A stretch of DNA of 64,000 nucleotides from Astur gentilis (GCF_929443795.1 NC_064919.1:75899386-75963385), one strand, 5' to 3'. Counted from the first letter of the stretch, positions 44,901 through 51,323 are shown. Notes: generated from the sequence alone by a model not told the origin. Made by a program: numbers and translations.

Positions 44901-47900
44901 GGACACCTTCCACTAGACCAAGTTGCTCAAAGCCCCATCCAACCTGGCCTTGAACACTTCCAAGGATGGGGCATCCACAGATTCGCTGGGCAACCTGTTC
45001 CAGTGTCTCACCACCCTCACGGTAAAGAATTTCTTCCTTAAATCTAATCTAAATCTACCTTTTTCTAATTTAAAGCCATTACCCCTTGTCCTGTCACTAC
45101 ACGCCCTTGGCAAAAGTCCCTCTCTGGCTTTCTTGTAGGCCCCCTTTAGGCGCTGGAAGGCTGCTCTAAGGTCTCCCTGGGGCCTTCTCTTCTCCAGGCT
45201 GAACAACCCCAACTCTCACAGCCTGTCCTCATAGGAGAAGCGTTCCAGCCCCCGATCATTTTCGTGCCACTCCTCTGGACTTGCTCCAACACATCCATGT
45301 CCTTCTTATGGTGGGTGCCCCAGAGCTGAACACAGTACTTCAGGTAGGGTCTCATGAGAGTGGAGCAGAGGGGCAGAATCACCTCCCTCGACCTGCTGGT
45401 CATGCTTCTTTTGACGCAGCCCAGGATTTGGCTGGCTTTCTGAGCTGCGAGCATGCATTGTTGGGTCACATCGAGCTTCTCATCAACCAACACCCCCAAG
45501 TCCTTCTCTGCAGGGCTGCTTTCAATTCACTCATCACCCAGACTGTATTTGTGCTTGGGACTGCCCCAACCCAGGAGCAGGACCTTGCACTTGGCCTTGT
45601 TGAACTTCATGAGGTTCACAAGGCCCACTTCCCAAGCCTGTCAAGATCCCTCTGGATAGCAGCCCTTCCCTCCAGCATGTCTACTGCATCACACAGCTTG
45701 ATGTCATTGACAAACTTGCTGAGGGTGCACTCAATCCCTCCGTCCATGTTGCCAACAGAGATGTTAAACAGCACCAGGCCCCATACCGACTCCTGAGGAT
45801 CACCACTTGTCACTGATCTCCACTTGGACATCAAGCCATTGACCATGACAGCCAATTCCTCATCCACTGAGTGGTCCATCCATCAGATCCATGTCTCTTC
45901 AATTTAGAGACAAGGATGTCAGGTGGGATAGTATCAAATGCTTTGCACAAGTCCAGGTAGATGACATGAGTTGCTCTTCCTTTATCCACCAACGCTGTAA
46001 TGCCACTGTAGAAGACGACCAAATTTGTCAGACAAAATTTGCCCTTAGTGAAGCCATGTTGGGTGCCACCAATCACCTCCTAGTCTCAAGGGCTTGGGAT
46101 TTCTGCGTGTGAGTTTTACCAGTAGAATAGACCAAGACAGAGAAGGCATTAAGTACCTCAATATTTTGCACGGCAGATGGAGGAGTATTCAAGAATCTGA
46201 TAGGGGAATTGACCAATAGAGCTGTTTTCTGCCATTTGTGATGCATGGAAGTCAACTCTGCGTGGCCACTACAGAGGCAGGTCCTGGATCTGCTTTGTGC
46301 CAGGAGGAAGGCAGCATCATCAGGGATAAAGAGGGGTGGAAGAAGATTACAGCATGGAGTGGAAAGAGAAATCCCTCCTTAGCCTCTAAGATACCCTTAC
46401 AGAATAGGTACAAGGCCCTGGGTACAGTGGATGAAGTGCATGATGAGACAGAGGAGGAACCTGCACAAGCAGTCTTCCCAAGAGCAGAGAGACCAACCCC
46501 TCACAACAAAACCTGCATTAAGATCAGCACCAAGAAGAAACAGCGGTGAGTTATGGTCATTGGTGATTCCCTCCTGTGCAGAACAGAAGCACCCATTTGC
46601 AGACCCGACTCTCCTTTCAAGGAAGTTTTCTTCTTCCCTGGGTCCTGAATTAGGGACGTCACTATAAGACTGAACAGCCTAGTACAACCTTCAGACTACT
46701 ACCTATTCCTGGTCTTTCATGTGGGTACAAATGATGTCAGAACAAAAAGTCTGAAGTCAATCAAAAGATAGTTCAGAGCCCTAGGAAGAATGCTAAAAAT
46801 TCAGGAGCACAAGTTTTCCTCAATGTAAGCACTGATGGCTTTTTTCACCGGGTCCTGTGCCCCAGTCAGCAGTAGGCTCACGTGTTCTCTAGCCTTCCTT
46901 TTGCTGTGGAGATACCTGTGAAAGCCCTTGTGGCTGCCCTCCATGTCCCTCATCAGTTTTGATTCCTAATGGGCGTCAACTTTCCTAAAGCCACCCCTGC
47001 ATACTCAGACAGTATCTCTGTGATCCTCCTGGGTCACCTGCCTGCCTCCACATCTTGTATTCTTCCTTTTTATGTTTGAGTTTTGTCAGTAACACTTTAT
47101 TCTTCCATTCATGCCTCCTGCTGCCTTTGTTCAGTTTTATTCACATTGAGATGGATTATTCTCAGAGGAGATGATCCAGGGGAAAAAAAAAAAATATTTA
47201 AAAAAAACCCTGATCAATCAGCTGTCTTGGACCCCTCTTCTCTCCAGGACCCTTTTACATATGTTTCTTCCAGGCAAATCCGTAAACAAGCCAAACTGTT
47301 TTATCCTGAAGTTTAGGGTTGTGACATTGCTGTTGTTCACTCCTCTCAAGATCATGAACTCCACTATCTCATGGTCACTGCAGTCTATGCTGTGCTCTAC
47401 CTCCCTTGTTTGTACATACTAGGTTTAGTAGAGAGTCTCCCCTCCTTAGCTCCTCAGTCACGTTTCTCATGAAGTTATCATCAATACGTTCCACTAACCT
47501 CCTGGATTGGTGGTGCCTGGTGGTGTTTCTCTTCCAGCAGATACCAACTTGGTTAAAGTTTCCTATTCAGACTGACGTCTGTAAAAATGAGAATGCTTCC
47601 AGTTGTCTCAAGAAAACCTTATGTACTTCTTCCTGCTCAAGTGATCTGTGGCAAACAGTCACCACAGCATCACCCAGCTTGGTCTTTCCTCTAATCCTAT
47701 TCCATCCCAAGGCAGAGCTCCGTGCATTTTCTCTGCTCTCTCACATAGAGGACAACTCCTCCTCCTCACCTTGCCCAGCCTGTCCATCCTAAGGAGCCTA
47801 TATCCAGCCATGGCAGCATGCCAGTTGTGTGAGCTATCCTACCGCTTCCTTGTGATTCCAATGATACTTTAGTCCTGCAACTATACACAGGCCTCTAATT

Positions 47901-50900
47901 GCTCCTGTTTGTTCCCCATGCTGCATGCATTAGTATACAGGCACTTCAGAGAGGCAGCCAGTTGTGTTGATTTACCACAAAAAGTGCGAATGCTTCTCCC
48001 ATAGTGCTATCTTCTCAGCACTTCTTTAATTGCATACATACATTTGGGGTGAGCAGCCTTCTGCACCATTTTGCCCCTCTTATTCACGTCACCCTTCTCC
48101 TCTTACTTGCCAGTCTAGGTCATCACTTCCTCACTTGTTTGAGAGTAATCATCTCCTTCCCCCCTCACTACTAGTTTAAACCTATCCTCACCAGGTTTGC
48201 CAGCCTGTTGGCAAAGATGCTTTTGCCCAACGTGGTCAGGTGGATCCCACCTCTTCCTAGCAGTCCTGTATCTTCAAAGATGATCCCACAACTGCAAAAA
48301 GCAAATCCCTGATGTTGACAGCAGGTGCACAACTACTTGTTTACCTGTTGAATCTATCCCCTTCTCATCAAGCCCTTTCACCTCACCAGCAGAACTGAGG
48401 AGAAAAACACCTGGGCCCCATGCCCTTGACTTTTGCCTCCAGAGCCACTCTTCATGTGCTCCAGGTCTCTCTGGCAGTATCCTTGGTGCCCACAGCAGCA
48501 GGGGTAAAAGTGCAAGGGCTGGCCAAGCCTCTGCAGTCCTGGACCCAATCCCCAGCAAGCAGCAAACCTCCCTGGCTAGCATGGGAGGTCAGCAAATGGG
48601 CGCCTCCATCTCCTGCAGGAGAAAGTCTCCCACTGCTGTCACTCCCCTTTTCCTCCTGGTGCTCCTGTGTGGTTCAGAATTTGCCAGCTCAGATGCTTTG
48701 TTGCACAGAGCCACCAGCCTCTCATCTGCTACCAAGGCAATGAACCTGTTCTGCAGCTGTGGATCAGCAGGTGGAGCAGGAACCTTCCTTCTCTTGCCAG
48801 ACATCACAAGCTGCCAGTCATCTCCTTTTCCCAACCCAACAAACACAGATTCTGCCTGCCTCTCCCTCAGCATAGCTGCGGGTTTAGGTTCCTGTATCTG
48901 CAGTGTCTCAGAGAAGATCCCATCAATCTCCTTTTCGTCATCTGTGATGCTGAACAGTCTACTGACCTCCTTCTGCAGCAACTTGACTTGGTGACACAAA
49001 CTCTCCGCAAGCACACCTCTGCAGGCAAAGCCACTACCTCCCCCTACCCAAGGCTAAGTAAAGACTCTGGGCATTCCCTACAGGCTGAAACATGAAGAAT
49101 TGCCTTTTTCTCCAGAGAGAAATCTGAGTTGAGGCCTCTGACGTTCTGAGTAGTTGCCTCAGTAGATACTGGGGATCATGCCCTGTCATGCATTACTGCC
49201 TTTGCTGAGCACGCATACACTGTCTCAGCAGAGTTGCTAACCTCTTCTTGCACCTGCTGAAGTGCAGCTTTACCAATTGCACCTCCCTAATCAGAAGCCA
49301 GCTGGAGACAAGTGCTCTTCCTTTTATCAGTAGGGGTTGACAGAAGTTGTCAGAAGCTGCTAGAACTTGCTAGAAGTAAAAGCCTCCTGACGCTACTCTT
49401 TCCCAGCAGCAGCAGGCACTCTAAAGTTCCTCGAAGAGTTACCAGGAGTTCTCCAATGATCCCAGAAATTCCTGAGAGATCTAGATGTCCTAGAAGCAGA
49501 GCCCAAAAACTGCTGTGCAAAACTGCAGTGTTTGTTGGCTGCCTTTGTTAGCTGTGCTCAAGCTGCTCTCCTATAAGTTGGCGGGGCTTAGATAGAAAAG
49601 GGTATAAACAAATAAGAAGTGCAAAGAACGTAAAGAAGAGGTTCAGAAGAAACAGGAAGAGGATGTACAGCCTGACACACTTGATATGCATGTGCACCAA
49701 GGTCTGCCAAAATGGAGCATAAGCCAAGGATCCCCATGAACTGCAGAACACCAAGGCTCACAGATCTGCACAAAATTTTTCAACTTCTTTTTTTTCTGTT
49801 CTTCTTCATTATGGATATTACACCAGTTTACTTGTAAACTTATAAATTCTTATATGATCTTTCACTAGGACTTCAGTCAGAGCCTCACAATGCATCTCCA
49901 CCATTTTCATTTTAATGAAGATGTAATGGTCACCACCACACCACACCTCACCTCTGGATTCCTGGCTCTACACAGCTCATGCGGACAGTGTCAGTATCTT
50001 TAATCTTAGGGACATCCTTGAAGGGCTAGTTGAACTTCTGGTCTAACCTGCTACTATCGTAGTTACAATCAAAATGCATAATTTTCTTGAAGTAGTATGA
50101 TCAATCTCTCTGGAAATATGAAGCTAATCCATGTGTCAAATACAAGTAGCTTTTGAATTACTAATAAACATAAAAAATCTTGGTAAGTTCTAGATGTCTT
50201 TCCCAATCTGCATTAGCAAATCCAAACTGAAAAATAAATACTTTTTCTAATTTCTTTAAGAGACACGTTATCCATATGTACTAACCTGCTCTGTGAAAAT
50301 TGATTAAAGTCATCCTGAAGACCGTATTTGTGTAGAAGTTCTCCTAGGAGGTAGCCAGTAGAAAATTCTTCTGAAAATGATCCTGGAACTAAGTTCAGGT
50401 TTTGGTTGTTTGTTTTTTAAAAAAATCAAGATAATTAAAAGAATTAATATATTAATCTTAATGTTATTGTTTTTATAACAAAATTAAGTCCAAACTTTAC
50501 TAAATAATCCAAAGGAATTTTAGGAGATTGATCTAGCAGCAACTAGTCTCCAAGTCACAAATATATCTGCTTTCAGTGCAGTTATTTTGCAACGTAAGTT
50601 TTAGGTAGCCATTTAATTCTCATTTTCAGTGTTAGAAAGTAAACGTGGTCATAACTGTCATTAAGATCATGGCAATATCTATAAATGATAATTAATAAAT
50701 TTTCCATAAAAAATGCAAACGAAAACAAAGCTAGATCTAATGTGCTTCTTTTCCACAGGAAGTTGCTCCCTCCTTGCAGAACAAATGCTTCTCCAAAGCC
50801 AGCACAACACCTGACATTAAAAACAAAGGACTGCTTTGTAAACATATTAAAATATTTTTATCCTCTGGAGTCCTTATTAGCAGATGAAGCTTGAGCTCTT

Positions 50901-51236
50901 CGTATCTCCTGAGAGCACTTGCGCCTTGAGGAAAACTAACTTCGCCTCGAAAATCACTGTCTCGCACATGAGGATTAAAAACGTACCTGAGGAGGTATCT
51001 GGACGCGTGGAAGCGGGAGGGTTCGTCGGTAGGTCAGCAGGAGCTGGCCCCGGGGGACCCTTTGGATCCCCCGGTGGCTCCGCGGCCTGACCCGGCGGCA
51101 GCCCCCCGCGCTGACGGGCAAGCCTGCTGCCCCCCCGAGCCCCTGCCCCTTCACAAGGCAGCGGGCCCCCCCACTCACCCACGCTCCGGGAGAGCTTCAC
51201 CTCCTCGTTCAGCCACTCGCACAAGATCTCCGACAT
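2772..51236 (-). CDS. SPEF2: SPEF2, sperm flagellar protein 2: 25 coding exons, 3' part outside the window
   Basis: SPEF2 (CPC1 homologue) is a component of the C1b projection of the axonemal central pair. It is needed for sperm tail assembly and ciliary motility, and mammalian SPEF2 binds IFT20. I recognise it from the N-terminus MSEILCEWLNEEVKLSRS and from near-identical blocks such as RRRQNEIMARIQAAIIQIPKP (exon 5, first 20 residues meant), IQKRLEEDMFAREQREKRRR (exon 7) and AVQLMHVRHEKEVL (exon 8). Spliced exons give 3751 coding bases with no stop. Layout: CH-like domain about residues 1-105, Lys/Glu-rich coiled coil 139-470, P-loop GKLFSGKT at 581-588, DGFPM at 737-741, short Pro-rich linker about 898-945, conserved helical blocks to 1250. 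Mammalian SPEF2 is about 1820 residues, so roughly the last third, including the C-terminal region, lies left of base 1. No lesion was seen; the gene looks functional. A start 9 bases upstream (51245, in frame) is possible, but MSEIL matches the family start. Confidence 0.96.
3729..3912 (-). CDS. SPEF2: SPEF2 exon 24 (residues 1134-1195)
   Basis: It encodes IPLVSWKLPSPEINITK, a Ser/Lys-rich linker, then DENLITDTWQTAVTAVSDM, which matches the mammalian segment ending in the same Met. Acceptor TTTTTAAG|G, donor GATATG|GTAAGG, exit phase 0. Intron 23 is 3913-4760, featureless. Confidence 0.95.
4761..4921 (-). CDS. SPEF2: SPEF2 exon 23 (residues 1081-1134)
   Basis: It encodes AEVDRFQDTKRLLHDYYRAM and FTRIPLLDI, matching the family. 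Acceptor CTTCTTGAG|GCT, donor AGAAG|GTAGAA, exit phase 2. Intron 22 (4922-7400, 2.5 kb) is AT-rich with no recognisable element. Confidence 0.95.
7401..7538 (-). CDS. SPEF2: SPEF2 exon 22 (residues 1035-1080)
   Basis: 46 codons, phase 0 to 0, with DLRDLLWDICDNRREEAEQE and IAMNHFFSLMQ. Acceptor GTGTTTTAG|GAC, donor ATGCAG|GTATGG. It was found from its motif because it does not start with Met. Intron 21 (7539-9984) contains the LTR fragment 8610-9217. Confidence 0.96.
8610..9217 (-). mobile_element. Avian ERV LTR fragment
   Basis: The plus strand reads like a common bird LTR: a start resembling TGTGGTGGGTTGACC, an AATTAATTTAGTTTATT stretch, a CT-rich section, then several degenerate repeats of a 'CTCCAGCATGGGTC' type unit near 9000-9160. 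On the minus strand there is an AATAAA signal at 8795-8800, so functional orientation is probably minus. The far end is missing or decayed. Short frames here overlap on both strands and are not genes. Confidence 0.75.
9985..10123 (-). CDS. SPEF2: SPEF2 exon 21 (residues 988-1034)
   Basis: It encodes FVSQWQSDYNSIADDLREDE and ETKAELHQRV, near-identical to the family. Acceptor AATTTACAG|A, donor GTTACT|GTAAGT, exit phase 0. Intron 20 is only 105 bases (10124-10228). Confidence 0.97.
10229..10356 (-). CDS. SPEF2: SPEF2 exon 20 (residues 946-988)
   Basis: It encodes FLVPYWEMVEHAYMNTIKTI followed by LRDEQHSVIYYLADIR, clearly homologous to mammalian SPEF2. Acceptor TTCACAG|GAA, donor ACATTAG|GTGAGT, exit phase 2. 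Intron 19 (10357-11868) is featureless. Confidence 0.95.
11869..12011 (-). CDS. SPEF2: SPEF2 exon 19 (residues 898-945), short Pro-rich linker
   Basis: It encodes a Pro-rich stretch (LLPPIPVAPPPIDPG) followed by SDEWIYVDEPLPK, which matches the mammalian block. The long Lys/Pro/Ser-rich region that precedes this block in mammals is mostly absent. Phase 1 entry and 0 exit fit without a missing exon. Intron 18 (12012-14244) shows nothing recognisable. Confidence 0.93.
14245..14402 (-). CDS. SPEF2: SPEF2 exon 18 (residues 845-898)
   Basis: It encodes FLDTWPKLEKWFS and VKVNAETEESLVCETVKEII, a good match to the mammalian block. Acceptor TTTTGTAG|AA, donor AATAGAA|GTAAGT, exit phase 1. Intron 17 (14403-15226) contains an AT/CA-type simple repeat at about 14895-14960. 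Confidence 0.95.
15227..15335 (-). CDS. SPEF2: SPEF2 exon 17 (residues 809-845)
   Basis: A hydrophilic Asn/Gln-rich segment ending EKIDLARDQVLHR. Acceptor TCCACACAG|CA, donor CATAG|GTATGT, phases 1 to 2. Intron 16 (15336-17641) contains the solo LTR at 15559-16138 and, near 16928-16968, two copies of GGGAATGAATGTTGGCAC 5 bases apart; the rest is featureless. Confidence 0.9.
15559..16138 (-). mobile_element. Complete avian ERV solo LTR with 5-base target duplication
   Basis: The element runs TGTCGTGGTTTAACC ... AACCAGGACA, 580 bases, flanked by GCCAA on both sides (15554-15558 and 16139-16143). A 5-base duplication is typical of ERVL-type insertions. An ATTAAA signal at 15684-15689 read on the minus strand and a decayed TATA-like site near 15860 suggest minus orientation, the same as SPEF2. 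It has no internal region, so it is a solo LTR. It lies in SPEF2 intron 16. Confidence 0.9.
17642..17889 (-). CDS. SPEF2: SPEF2 exon 16 (residues 726-809), DGFP motif
   Basis: It encodes KGWIVDGFPMTINQAKLFEK and SPAFDVSVLLDISDT, like the core of the adenylate-kinase fold. Kinases have DGFPR here; this protein has Met instead of Arg, as I recall for mammalian SPEF2 too. Acceptor ACTTTTAG|CC. Two nearby donors exist; GAAGT|GTAAGT is chosen because its phase 1 fits exon 17. Intron 15 (17890-18753) is featureless. Confidence 0.95.
18754..18857 (-). CDS. SPEF2: SPEF2 exon 15 (residues 692-726)
   Basis: It encodes VRAQLGAASQKLLKKGESIP and DELLIDILLEAI, strongly matching the mammalian block. Acceptor CTTCCACAG|CTA, donor ATTAA|GTATGA, exit phase 2. 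Intron 14 (18858-19664) contains an AT microsatellite near 18936-19020. Confidence 0.95.
18936..19020. repeat. AT-rich microsatellite
   Basis: Runs of TATTA and TTTA units (TATATTATATTATATTATAT, then TTATTTATTTATTTAAATTT) in SPEF2 intron 14. Confidence 0.85.
19665..19738 (-). CDS. SPEF2: SPEF2 exon 14 (residues 667-691)
   Basis: A short linker exon encoding NCPVKKDPSGQEFISDSSQD and ending LSK. Acceptor CTCTTTTAG|GA, donor TCCAAG|GTTTGT (non-optimal). Phases 1 to 0 fit. Intron 13 (19739-22415) contains two back-to-back CR1 pieces (19872-21775). Between 21776 and 22415 there is a GC-richer stretch of about 400 bases that I could not classify. Confidence 0.82.
19872..20108 (-). mobile_element. 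CR1 LINE 3' end, minus orientation
   Basis: It matches the reverse complement of the CR1 3' terminal region: a GGTTAGAAGCAACTTCTGGAGG block, then a CAGACCAGGTTGCTCAG block and a CTCTGGCAATTTGTTCCAATG block. It is diverged. It abuts the plus-oriented CR1 that follows, so the two are separate insertions or an inverted product. Confidence 0.8.
20109..21775 (+). mobile_element. CR1 LINE, degenerate ORF2 and 3' end (copy A)
   Basis: Broken CR1 ORF2 frames in order: YRYLHSKRKARENVGLL near 20118, MGPDGIYPHMLRDLAN near 20304, GFMKGKSCLTNLTAFYNG near 20586, KFSKGKCKVLHL near 21050. The 3' end (GACGTCCCTTCTACC, then ATTCTGTAATTCTA) is at about 21775. There are many frameshifts and stops; the usual DFSKAFD coding block is reduced to a short GACTTTTGACAC stretch. 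Bases 20246-21325 are almost identical, in inverted orientation, to 43771-44806. A deletion relative to that copy removes about 50 bases near 20195. Confidence 0.95.
22416..22494 (-). CDS. SPEF2: SPEF2 exon 13 (residues 641-667)
   Basis: A short, poorly conserved linker exon (VQKNLSKSPTKVLNKL and so on), placed by splice sites and phase: entry 0, exit 1, matching exons 12 and 14. Acceptor GATACAAG|GTC, donor ACCAAAG|GTGTGT. The family linker is variable here, so this is less certain than its neighbours. Confidence 0.78.
22715..22845 (-). CDS. SPEF2: SPEF2 exon 12 (residues 597-640)
   Basis: It encodes VLSVDTLVQEAIQAFLKNE, which aligns with the mammalian segment directly after the P-loop, then a divergent Glu/Ser-rich tail. 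Acceptor GTATTAG|TT, donor AATGAG|GTAAGC, exit phase 0. Intron 11 is 22846-23313 and featureless. Confidence 0.94.
23314..23533 (-). CDS. SPEF2: SPEF2 exon 11 (residues 524-597), P-loop exon
   Basis: It opens SMTGEW, contains NNNILGHVLHRLME, and ends with a Walker A P-loop GKLFSGKT (residues 581-588). This is the start of the adenylate-kinase-like region of SPEF2. Acceptor TATACAG|AGT, donor GAAAAAG|GTAGAG, exit phase 1. Intron 10 (23534-27032) holds one CR1 3' tail (24480-24666) and otherwise AT-rich sequence. Confidence 0.96.
24480..24666 (+). mobile_element. CR1 LINE 3' tail
   Basis: A diverged CR1 3' terminal segment: CTGTGGAACCTCTATCCTTG, GAGCAACCTTATCTGACTC, AAGTGACCTCCATATC, ending near ATTGTATCATTCTAT. 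It is severely 5' truncated. Confidence 0.85.
27033..27201 (-). CDS. SPEF2: SPEF2 exon 10 (residues 467-523)
   Basis: It encodes KLMLDWKEIFFNGKPVYEQA followed by a Leu/Asn/Glu-rich tail ending GEYK. The acceptor is a tandem CAGCAG; use of the first AG is assumed. Donor TACAAG|GTACAT, exit phase 0. Intron 9 (27202-28931) has no recognisable element. Confidence 0.96.
28932..29119 (-). CDS. SPEF2: SPEF2 exon 9 (residues 405-467)
   Basis: It starts ALAKQEKIDYEEQ and contains IAIERAQARYEKHYST and IIDLSTKVGEYRLLTN, clear SPEF2 blocks. Acceptor ATTCTAG|GCT, donor AAACAA|GTGAGT, exit phase 2. Intron 8 (29120-30299) has no recognisable element. Confidence 0.96.
30300..30488 (-). CDS. SPEF2: SPEF2 exon 8 (residues 342-404)
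   Basis: 63 codons, phase 0 to 0. It encodes Arg/Glu-rich coiled coil with ERRIAVQLMHVRHEKEVL and FQEALDREA. Acceptor TATCTTTAG|GAG, donor GAAGCG|GTAAAA. Intron 7 upstream (30489-35822, 5.3 kb) holds the broken CHCHD2-like sequence near 34.3-34.7 kb; the rest is AT-rich with no element I can name. Confidence 0.97.
34300..34690 (-). pseudogene. Broken CHCHD2-like sequence, possible processed pseudogene
   Basis: A GC-richer island inside AT-rich intron 7. On the minus strand, in shifting frames, it reads VAAPAQPQQPGL, then AFGGYSSSKPAKP, then PCQFQMDELLQCVANQ and SSNGV. The order and spacing resemble CHCHD2/CHCHD10: an Ala/Pro-rich N-terminus with a QPGL block, a GGFSGG-like central part, and a CHCH domain with PC....(6)..LxCxxNQ. 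At least two frameshifts and an in-frame stop are present and the second CX9C pair is lost. No intron is visible, which fits a retrocopy, but I saw no poly(A) tail. The identification rests on short motifs. Confidence 0.4.
35823..36039 (-). CDS. SPEF2: SPEF2 exon 7 (residues 269-341)
   Basis: It encodes YSDDDYIRKIQKRLEEDMFA and QLIAHEAEE, nearly identical to mammalian SPEF2. Acceptor TTTTCAATCAG|C, donor GAAGAG|GTGAGA, exit phase 0. Intron 6 (36040-36908) has nothing recognisable. Confidence 0.97.
36909..36988 (-). CDS. SPEF2: SPEF2 exon 6 (residues 243-269)
   Basis: A short helical exon beginning DTYKNIKKFEKSLA, matching the family block that follows exon 5. Acceptor TTCTTCAG|GAC, donor GGCAG|GTAATA, exit phase 2. 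Intron 5 (36989-38038) has no recognisable element. Confidence 0.9.
38039..38179 (-). CDS. SPEF2: SPEF2 exon 5 (residues 196-242)
   Basis: 47 codons, phase 0 to 0. It contains RRRQNEIMARIQAAIIQIP, one of the best conserved SPEF2 stretches, followed by a Lys-rich run. Acceptor ATTCAG|CAT, donor GTGGAG|GTAATT. Intron 4 (38180-39753) is AT-rich with only a small direct repeat at about 38759-38804. Confidence 0.97.
39754..39924 (-). CDS. SPEF2: SPEF2 exon 4 (residues 139-195)
   Basis: Exactly 57 codons, phase 0 to 0. It is a charged helical segment with KVQKLQEEQRAQDIEK, the start of the long coiled coil. Acceptor TTTTAG|CGT, donor AAAAG|GTGACT. Intron 3 (39925-41629) carries two CR1 3' ends (40120-40738) and otherwise nothing recognised. 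Confidence 0.95.
40120..40516 (+). mobile_element. CR1 LINE 3' end
   Basis: It begins near the FSLEKRRLRGNFIALYSFLK coding block, continues through ACCAAGAGGGTGGTCAAGCA and ends GGACTAGATGATCATTGTAG ... TTGTATTCTATTC. The coding part is frameshifted. It is 5' truncated, as is usual. Confidence 0.92.
40575..40738 (+). mobile_element. CR1 LINE 3' tail, second copy
   Basis: A second, diverged CR1 3' end directly downstream: CTCCATCTTTGGAGATATTC, GAGCAACCTGCTCTAG, TTAAGTGACCTCCAGAGGCC, ending ACTATTCTACAATTC. Confidence 0.9.
41630..41882 (-). CDS. SPEF2: SPEF2 exon 3 (residues 54-138)
   Basis: It completes the CH-like domain (SAKLNNFSRLEPTLHLLS, then GAATKLLYELYIALEKK). Acceptor ATATAG|GG, donor GAG|GTAACT, exit phase 0. 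Intron 2 upstream (41883-50285, 8.4 kb) is the largest intron. It holds the CR1 nest at 43700-49060; the remaining parts, 41883-43699 and about 49571-50285, show nothing recognisable. Confidence 0.96.
43700..44822 (-). mobile_element. CR1 LINE, ORF2 3' part (copy B), host of nested insertions
   Basis: Degenerate CR1 ORF2 on the minus strand. Bases 43771-44806 match 20246-21325 with two internal substitutions and a 43-base deletion (at about 44128), including all the same stops and frameshifts. Outside this core the two copies differ at 8 of about 41 positions at the 3' side. The element lacks a normal CR1 3' tail; homology fades near 43700. Its upstream part continues at 46081-46200 on the far side of another CR1. 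Confidence 0.95.
44823..46080 (-). mobile_element. CR1 LINE, 5'-truncated, nested in another CR1 (copy C)
   Basis: It covers the RT core to the 3' end (GGTTGGAAGGGACC read on the plus strand at about 44848). It begins near 46080 with QHGFTKGKFCLTNLV and has FVNDIKL where CR1 RTs have the catalytic F/Y-A-D-D box. There is a frameshift after GLGKW and another near GGWNASPM. It splits copy B: the CR1 reading continues on both sides, with about 20 bases of target missing. It is about 99% identical to 58130-59392. Confidence 0.95.
46081..46200 (-). mobile_element. CR1 ORF2 fragment, upstream continuation of copy B
   Basis: On the minus strand it reads TTGAGGTACTTAATGCCTTC and then, via the GGTAAAAC block, GAAATCCCAAGCCCTTGAG. 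This is the CR1 ORF2 stretch that normally precedes the sequence found at 44822. It shows that 43700-44822 and this piece were one element. Confidence 0.75.
46230..46835 (+). mobile_element. CR1 ORF1 esterase fragment in plus orientation
   Basis: Plus-strand translation gives the CR1 ORF1 pattern: a GWKKITAW block, KIPLQNRYKAL, then VIGDSLLCRTEAPICRPD (the GDSL/SGNH serine block), SDYYLFLVFHVGTND and FRALGRMLK, ending at KFSSM. One stop and a frameshift are present. It is opposite in orientation to the CR1 sequence on both sides and lacks ORF2 and a 3' end. Confidence 0.85.
46836..49060 (-). mobile_element. CR1 LINE, ORF1 and 5' part of ORF2
   Basis: Minus strand in order: ORF1 coiled-coil start (MLAESLCHQVKLLQKEVSRL at 49014) with SVFVGLGKGDDWQLVMSG; the esterase C-terminal block GGIHLTTLGKSIFANRLANL near 48250-48185; then ORF2 endonuclease pieces with many frameshifts (47930-47050); and KGFHRYLHSKRKAREHVSLL near 46910. 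It is the upstream half of the same element as copy B. Bases 49061-49570 may be its 5' leader, but that is not clear. Confidence 0.85.
50286..50388 (-). CDS. SPEF2: SPEF2 exon 2 (residues 20-54)
   Basis: It encodes the segment FSTGYLLGELLHKYGLQDDF, which corresponds to the most conserved part of the CH-like domain. Acceptor CTTAG|TT and donor AGCAG|GTTAGT are good. Entry phase 1, exit phase 2. It was too short to appear as a long open frame and was found from its conserved motif. Confidence 0.93.
51179..51236 (-). CDS. SPEF2: SPEF2 exon 1 (residues 1-19)
   Basis: The exon encodes the conserved start of the N-terminal CH-like domain and lies inside the CpG island. The donor is GTGG|GTGAGT, leaving phase 1. 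Intron 1 (50389-51178) is GC-rich near the exon and otherwise featureless. Confidence 0.93.
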
Positions 51237-51291
51237 GACGGACAACGACGGCGGCAGCGGCGGCCCTCACGACCGCCACGCACCGCGTCCC

Positions 51292-51305
51292 GTTGCCACG
51301 ACGAC
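51292..51305 (-). promoter_or_regulatory. RFX X-box in the SPEF2 promoter
   Basis: The sequence GTTGCC-AC-GACGAC fits the X-box consensus RYYNYY N1-3 RRNRAC at all defined positions. Its reverse complement, GTCGTC-GT-GGCAAC, also fits and carries the strong GGCAAC half. It lies 56 bases upstream of the start codon. RFX factors drive cilia genes through such sites, so the location fits SPEF2's axonemal role. Confidence 0.7.
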
Positions 51306-51313
51306 CGGGCCCG

Positions 51314-51323
51314 GCGCATGCGC
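51314..51323. promoter_or_regulatory. NRF1-type palindrome, proximal
   Basis: GCGCATGCGC is a perfect NRF1-type palindrome, 9 bases upstream of the X-box and 78 bases from the start codon. Confidence 0.6.

Noticed and set aside
45281..45796. 171-codon plus-strand frame, and its 162-codon counterpart at 58440-58928 on the minus strand
   Set aside because: Both are antisense to the CR1 reverse transcriptase; they repeat only because the two CR1 copies are nearly identical.
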